Shown one piece after another: positions 22,644 to 25,762 of a stretch of DNA of 25,762 nucleotides (position 1 is the first letter of the stretch; every line of letters begins with the position of its first letter). The stretch comes from Limnoraphis robusta CS-951. GTDB taxonomy: Bacteria > Cyanobacteriota > Cyanobacteriia > Cyanobacteriales > Microcoleaceae. The notes beneath the pieces are model-generated. The model saw only the letters and a list, made by a program, of their open reading frames with translations, ran no database searches and was not told where the DNA came from. Both the position numbers and the translations under genes were made by a program. The stretch spans positions 1 to 25,762 of the forward strand of contig NZ_LATL02000016.1 of NCBI RefSeq assembly GCF_000972705.2. The letters are read 5' to 3'.

Positions 22644-23690
22644 TCAAGAATCATTAAACTGACGTTGCAGTTCTTTAAGAGATTGGTAAATTTCGGGTAG
22701 ACGCTTGCGAATCGCAGAAACTTTCAGATAGAGTTTATTGGGAATAGCGGGTGAATCCGAAACAATCTCTCCGGCTTTTACACTGTTATGAATTCCGGCT
22801 TGGGCTGTGGCGATCGCACCGTCTCCAATTTGCGCTTGGTTGGCGACTCCCACCTGACCTGCTAAAATCACTTGATTTCCCACAATTACCCCCCCAGCCA
22901 AGCCCACTTGCGCCGCAAACGCACAATTTTTTCCCACCTGACAACCGTGACCAATATGCACAAAATTATCGAGTTTTGTATTTTTTCCGATGCGCGTTTC
23001 TCCGACTGCGGGACGATCGATGGCACTATTAGAACCCACTTCCACCCCATCTTCTAACACCGTCACCCCGGACTGTTCCATCTTGAACCAGCCTTCAGGG
23101 GTGGGAACGAAGCCAAACCCTTCGCCGCCAATTACCGCCCCGCTCTGAATCACACAGTCAGCCCCAATTTGGCTGCGTTCGTGAATGGTACAATTGGCAT
23201 GAAGAATACTGCGATCGCCAATTGTGACTTGAGGATAAATCGTCACATGGGGATGAATACAGACGCCATCACCAATGCTTACACCTGCTTGAATCACCAC
23301 ATAAGGGCCGATATAAACTTCAGTCCCAATGGTTGTATCTGGGTCAATAATCGCAGTCGGATGAATACTCGGTGCAGGTCGAAACGGTTGATAAAATAAG
23401 CGAATGGCTTCAGCGAAGACTAAACGCGGTTGAGGCGTTGATAACCAAGCAATCCCCAATTGGGTCGCTTGAGTTTGTAGCGTTTCATCCACAGGTAAAA
23501 TTAAGGCACTGGCAGCAGTTTTCTGGAGGTGGGCGGCAAATTTCGGCCCTTCAATATAACTCAGCATTCCCGGTAAGGCGCGATCAATCGCATCTACGCC
23601 GAAAAGATCTTGATCGCTCGACGAGGCCGTTATCAGACTATGCTGAGTGATAGAAGAACTGAGTTTTTTAAGCAATTCACTAAATTTCAT
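22644..23690 (-). CDS. lpxD: UDP-3-O-acylglucosamine N-acyltransferase LpxD
   Basis: 348 residues. LpxD adds the N-linked acyl chain in the third step of lipid A synthesis, using acyl-ACP, in the cytoplasm. An N-terminal uridine-binding part (FSELLKKLSSSITQHS to about 100) precedes a long left-handed beta-helix of hexapeptide repeats (IGTEVYIGPYVVIQAGVSIG onwards, about 105-310) and an alpha-helical end. The catalytic-type His lies in NFVHIGHGCQVG (His245). The start at 23690 (MKFSELLKKL) matches the family; an in-frame ATG at 23780 would add 30 residues read through the end of the adjacent tnpB relic and is rejected. The upstream DNA is that relic, so the native promoter has been displaced or replaced. 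No other lpx gene lies nearby. Confidence 0.93.
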   Translation of the reverse strand: MKFSELLKKLSSSITQHSLITASSSDQDLFGVDAIDRALPGMLSYIEGPKFAAHLQKTAASALILPVDETLQTQATQLGIAWLSTPQPRLVFAEAIRLFYQPFRPAPSIHPTAIIDPDTTIGTEVYIGPYVVIQAGVSIGDGVCIHPHVTIYPQVTIGDRSILHANCTIHERSQIGADCVIQSGAVIGGEGFGFVPTPEGWFKMEQSGVTVLEDGVEVGSNSAIDRPAVGETRIGKNTKLDNFVHIGHGCQVGKNCAFAAQVGLAGGVIVGNQVILAGQVGVANQAQIGDGAIATAQAGIHNSVKAGEIVSDSPAIPNKLYLKVSAIRKRLPEIYQSLKELQRQFNDS

Positions 23691-23845
23691 CTTTTCTCTC
23701 GGCGGTCGACCCTCGCTAAAAGCGACGGGAGGAAAGCCGTGCCTCCCATAGTTGTATAATTGAAAAATACCGAAATACAAAAATCAAGTAATCGGTTTAG
23801 CACCTTGAAAACTCGAGTTAGGGGGTTCCAATCAGGAAAGCTTGA

Positions 23846-24016
23846 TTGGGTAAAAACTCTAAGCAACAAGTACAAAGTCTGACAAGACACCGTACCGCCG
23901 GGCTGGCGGAATCGGGACTCTGCAATGGGTCGAAAGTCTGTGGACATGACGTAAGACGGGGACATAATCAACCCAGGTTGGTAGTGTACGCAGATGTGGG
24001 TGAAGCAGAAACCTAG
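23846..24016 (+). pseudogene. tnpB 3'-end fragment
   Basis: After an in-frame TGA the frame runs 56 codons to a TAG at 24014-24016. It includes RHRTAGLAESGLCNGSKVCG, then HDVRRGHNQPRLVVYADVGE. The TAGLAES stretch resembles the variable C-termini of cyanobacterial TnpB proteins, which come after the RuvC and zinc-ribbon parts. Those catalytic parts are missing, so this is a remnant. Recognition is from memory of such tails and would benefit from a search. Confidence 0.5.
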
Positions 24017-24062
24017 ATTGTGAAGTCTAGGAATCCCTCGCTAAAAGCGAGGGGAGGATGTC
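23870..24062 (+). ncRNA. Probable TnpB omega-RNA (reRNA) relic
   Basis: In TnpB elements the guide RNA overlaps the 3' end of tnpB and ends at the right end of the element, with the guide taken from the flank. Here two hairpins stand in line: CCTAGA / TCTAGG (24012-24031) and CCCTCGCT / AGCGAGGG (24035-24053), followed by GGAGGATGTC. The guide would start near 24062 (aaggaagacttgattc). The first hairpin contains the tnpB stop, as expected from the overlap. Whether it is expressed is unknown. Confidence 0.5.
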
Positions 24063-24109
24063 AAGGAAGACTTGATTCTATTAAACTCCACACACCATTC
24101 CTAAAAATA

Positions 24110-24129
24110 AAACCTACCTTTGTAGGTTT
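24110..24129 (-). terminator. Rho-independent terminator of the UspA-like gene
   Basis: A perfect eight-base stem AAACCTAC / GTAGGTTT with a four-base loop (24110-24129). On the minus strand it is followed by TATTTTTAGG, a uridine-rich run. It lies about 90 bases past the stop of the UspA-like gene. A second small stem, AGCCG/CGGCT, sits near 24148-24163. Confidence 0.7.
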
Positions 24130-24220
24130 AGCCTGACAACCGCACAAAGCCGTTTAATCGGCTAGCCTAAACAGCAGTTGTCTGTTTAAGCTCAACAAAA
24201 GTTCCTGACTGCCATTTGAT

Positions 24221-24712
24221 TCATGGCGTCTTTTGGGGCAATTGTACGATTAAAACAGAACAATCAGCATGATGGAGTGCATAATTGCTGACACTCCCCA
24301 AAATCAATTCACTTAAGCCTGAATATCCTCGACGTCCCATAATGATTAAATCGGCATTCCATTCCCTAGCGGCTTGGCAAATTTGCCGCCCTGGTTTACC
24401 GGAGAGTTGAGAATACTCGGCGATCACTCCCGAGTCAATCCCTTGTTGGCTATAGATTTTCAGCGTCTCCAACCCCTTTTGTACATATTCTTGCCATCGT
24501 TTTTGATAGCTTTTGAGAGTTTCTAATTCTACCATTTCGTAGTAGCTTAAACCTGTTATTCCTTCGACAATTGCACTTCCTTGTTCATCCGACGAGAGAA
24601 CGTGCAGTATCATCAGCTTGGCTTGACAGAGTTTTGCCATTGATAACGCTTTCTCAAACACGATCTCACTGACTGGAGACAGATCGATAGCCACTAAAAT
24701 TTTTTCAAACAT
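24221..24712 (-). CDS. Universal stress protein (UspA-like)
   Basis: 163 residues. The start MFEKILVAIDLSP is the family N-terminus with the nucleotide-binding Asp9; GGGGGAGAG lies just upstream of the ATG at 24712. Longer in-frame starts at 24727 and 24769 are rejected because they place the ribosome site inside the gene. The ATP-binding motif GRRGYSGLSELILGS (126-140) fits GxxG(9x)GS, so this is the ATP-binding class, and DCSVLIVQ ends the fold. A longer insert (MVELETLKSYQKRWQEYVQK) follows the second helix, as in many cyanobacterial members. Such proteins respond to starvation, oxidative or osmotic stress, usually as dimers in the cytoplasm. It appears to be a single-gene unit, with a strong terminator downstream and an unusual hairpin about 200 bases upstream. 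Confidence 0.92.
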   Translation of the reverse strand: MFEKILVAIDLSPVSEIVFEKALSMAKLCQAKLMILHVLSSDEQGSAIVEGITGLSYYEMVELETLKSYQKRWQEYVQKGLETLKIYSQQGIDSGVIAEYSQLSGKPGRQICQAAREWNADLIIMGRRGYSGLSELILGSVSNYALHHADCSVLIVQLPQKTP

Positions 24713-24912
24713 CTTGCTCTCCCCCATAAGTTTGACGATGGAATTGAGGAAATCCAACCTCCAACTCAAGTCGAGCGATTGTTAGTTTTTCCTGACTTTC
24801 CTGCAAAAATCGATGATTTCTTCGACTAGAACCTCGGCCTAGCGATCGTCAAATGAGGGAGACAGTCCCCCTAGCAGATGCACAAAAAGTGTATCCGTTT
24901 CTTCGGGAGATT

Positions 24913-24946
24913 GTCTGGAACAAAAGAGCAACTTTTGTGACCAGAC
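24913..24946. other. Two-tier perfect hairpin upstream of uspA
   Basis: GTCTGG (24913-24918) pairs with CCAGAC (24941-24946), and inside it ACAAAAG (24920-24926) pairs with CTTTTGT (24932-24938) around AGCAA. An A faces GA between the tiers. No uridine run follows on either strand, so it is not a plain terminator. It may be an RNA control element, a protein site or a small mobile relic. Confidence 0.5.
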
Positions 24947-25036
24947 CGACGCTCTATAAATTTTCACTGTCCGCTTTTAATTTAATCATACTATAAACCG
25001 ATTAACCCTTTCTATTTGTGTAAGTTTTCTTAAAAC

Positions 25037-25070
25037 TTTTCAGGCGTAAAAGAAAAAAACGCCCTGAAAA
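25037..25070 (-). terminator. Weak terminator candidate for the DUF1232 gene
   Basis: The stem CGCC(C)TGAAAA-type arms pair across a 13-base loop with one bulged base. On the minus strand the stem is followed by GTTTTAAGAAAACTT, only partly uridine-rich. It lies about 110 bases past the DUF1232 stop. Confidence 0.35.
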
Positions 25071-25073
25071 AAC

Positions 25074-25108
25074 GGGTTACAGGTTACAGGCTACAGGTTA
25101 CAGTGTAG
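25074..25108. repeat. Heptamer repeat tract (AGGTTAC)
   Basis: Five seven-base units in phase: gggttac, aggttac, aggctac, aggttac, agtgtag. It is an STRR-type tract between the DUF1232 stop and the hairpin at 25037. Confidence 0.7.
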
Positions 25109-25182
25109 AAGTGGGTTGAATTGCCAAATCAATCAATAATTGCTGCTGAGGAATTCCGTCAACCTGCCTGTATCTTCAAAGA

Positions 25183-25503
25183 TCAATCAATCGTCTCAGC
25201 TTCGACATCGACAACGGTTTGACTCGCCGTTGAACCTTGACTGACTTTTGCGTTAGAGTCTTCTTCAGAGACTTGACCTGTTAAAGATCGAGTATAATCA
25301 ACGAACATCTGATACACTTCAGAAAACAAAATCGTCAAGAGAACGACATCATCAATTTGTCCGACAATCGGGATGATGTCCGGTGAGATATCAAGGGGAC
25401 TGAGTAAGTAGACCAAGGTTCCTAAAATCACCCATCCCCGAGATTTAGGATTACGGATGATACCTCGATAGAGGTTATACAAAGCTTGAATAGAAATACG
25501 CAT
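25183..25503 (-). CDS. DUF1232 (YkvA-like) membrane protein
   Basis: 106 residues from the ATG at 25503; a TTG at 25521 would add six residues. The core LYRGIIRNPKSRGWVILGTL, VYLLSPLDISPDIIPIVGQI, then DDVVLLTILFSEVYQMF is the DUF1232 signature, with the SPLD..PD..P.(V/I)G..DD motif complete. Two hydrophobic segments flank that motif, so it is likely membrane-bound. A Ser/Ala/Thr/Glu-rich tail (EEDSNAKVSQGSTASQTVVD) follows. Family function is unknown. No clear ribosome site precedes the ATG. Its 5' side abuts the heptamer repeat array at 25555, leaving only about 50 bases for a promoter. Confidence 0.85.
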   Translation of the reverse strand: MRISIQALYNLYRGIIRNPKSRGWVILGTLVYLLSPLDISPDIIPIVGQIDDVVLLTILFSEVYQMFVDYTRSLTGQVSEEDSNAKVSQGSTASQTVVDVEAETID

Positions 25504-25554
25504 AGAATCAGAAAAGAACAATTGCCGACAATATTTTATTGTGCCGAACCTTAA

Positions 25555-25762
25555 ACAGTGACCAGTTATCAGTGACCAGTGAACAGTAACCAGTTACCAG
25601 TTATCAGTGACCAGTGACCAGTAACCAGTCAACAGGGAACAGGGAACAGGGAACAGGGAACAGTGACCAGTTACCAGTTATCAGTGACCAGTGAACAGTA
25701 ACCAGTCAACAGGGAACAGGGAACAGGGAACAGGGAACAGTGACCAGTTACCAGTTATCAGT
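25555..25762. repeat. STRR heptamer array with 77-base higher-order repeat
   Basis: Twenty-nine complete seven-base units plus five bases run in unbroken phase to the window edge. Units are NCAGTNA variants (ccagtta, tcagtga, ccagtga, acagtaa, ccagtca) and acaggga. Eleven units form a 77-base super-repeat: 25590-25666 and 25667-25743 differ at one base, and a third copy starts at 25744. Each super-repeat holds four acaggga units in a row. No spacer structure is present, so it is not a CRISPR array. Confidence 0.92.

Larger units (their letters stand above)
23700..24062 (+). mobile_element. Decayed IS200/IS605-type element with tnpB 3' end and omega-RNA
   Basis: About 360 bases directly before lpxD. 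Two 23-base copies of one hairpin in the same orientation mark its ends: 23710-23732 and 24035-24057, differing at one base. The right copy folds perfectly (CCCTCGCT, AAA, AGCGAGGG). Inside are the last codons of a TnpB-like frame and a structured 3' region. No tnpA and almost no tnpB remain, so it is non-autonomous. The right boundary should lie just past gaggatgtc (about 24062); the left is less certain. Confidence 0.65.
24770..25182. other. Spacer between UspA-like and DUF1232 genes
   Basis: About 410 bases with three items: the hairpin at 24913-24946, a second stem at 25037-25070 (TTTTCAGGCG pairing with CGCCCTGAAAA, one bulge) that may end the DUF1232 transcript, and the heptamer repeats at 25074-25108. 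No coding frame is visible. Confidence 0.45.

Noticed and set aside
22595..22657. 20-codon plus-strand frame with AAGGA before its ATG
   Set aside because: Very short, overlaps the lpxD 3' end on the other strand, and matches no known peptide.
23687..23971. 94-codon minus-strand frame upstream of lpxD, and the 30-residue lpxD extension
   Set aside because: Both are read through the tnpB/omega-RNA relic in antisense; lpxD has its family start at 23690.
25555..25762. CRISPR array
   Set aside because: The repeats are contiguous seven-base units without unique spacers, and no cas gene is present.

Overview
The window looks like chromosomal DNA from a filamentous cyanobacterium, probably of the Oscillatoriales type (inference). 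The evidence is HIP1-type gcgatcgc sites, a cyAbrB-family regulator, an HpsE-like hormogonium-polysaccharide glycosyltransferase, a very large GAF/PAS hybrid kinase, lpxD (a Gram-negative envelope gene), relics of IS200/IS605-associated iscB and tnpB, and heptameric short tandem repeats of the STRR type known from filamentous cyanobacteria. No rRNA, tRNA or CRISPR array was found.

Layout. (1) 1-2230: two tandem minus-strand paralogues join an uncharacterised N-terminal helical domain, a charged coiled coil and an acyl-carrier-protein-like domain that lacks the phosphopantetheine serine; the second copy ends in a frameshift and a shrunken second carrier-like domain. (2) 2300-4573: a small basic, His-rich protein (minus), then a plus-strand pair of an HMA_2-like protein and a DUF5132-like membrane-associated protein. 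(3) 4707-7456: an M20 amidohydrolase, yidD, and a convergent DUF790/Bax1-like nuclease. (4) 7772-10684: a compact exopolysaccharide cassette (GT2 HpsE-like, GT-B-like transferase, polysaccharide pyruvyl transferase). (5) 10630-13888 (minus): a two-gene unit of AAA-like ATPases, the upstream one fused to a GGDEF diguanylate cyclase. (6) 14798-19177: a 1459-residue hybrid histidine kinase with an ethylene-receptor-like membrane domain and a cyanobacteriochrome-like GAF. (7) 19208-19858: an iscB relic between two nearly identical hairpins. (8) 19866-21949 (minus): cyAbrB-like regulator, CPBP protease, radical SAM protein. (9) 22644-24062: lpxD, with a tnpB/omega-RNA relic, again bounded by near-identical hairpins, directly at its 5' end. 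(10) 24221-25762: UspA-like protein, DUF1232 protein and a heptamer repeat array running off the window.

Shared themes are surface polysaccharide and envelope (cassette 4, lpxD, yidD), lifestyle signalling (diguanylate cyclase next to the polysaccharide genes, multi-sensor hybrid kinase, cyAbrB, UspA) and decayed RNA-guided-nuclease transposons. The most unusual items are the serine-less carrier-like tandem genes, the AAA-like/GGDEF fusion operon, the kinase sensor with an altered copper-ligand position, and the two hairpin-bounded relics of omega-RNA systems. All family assignments come from reading the sequence by eye; no database search was run.
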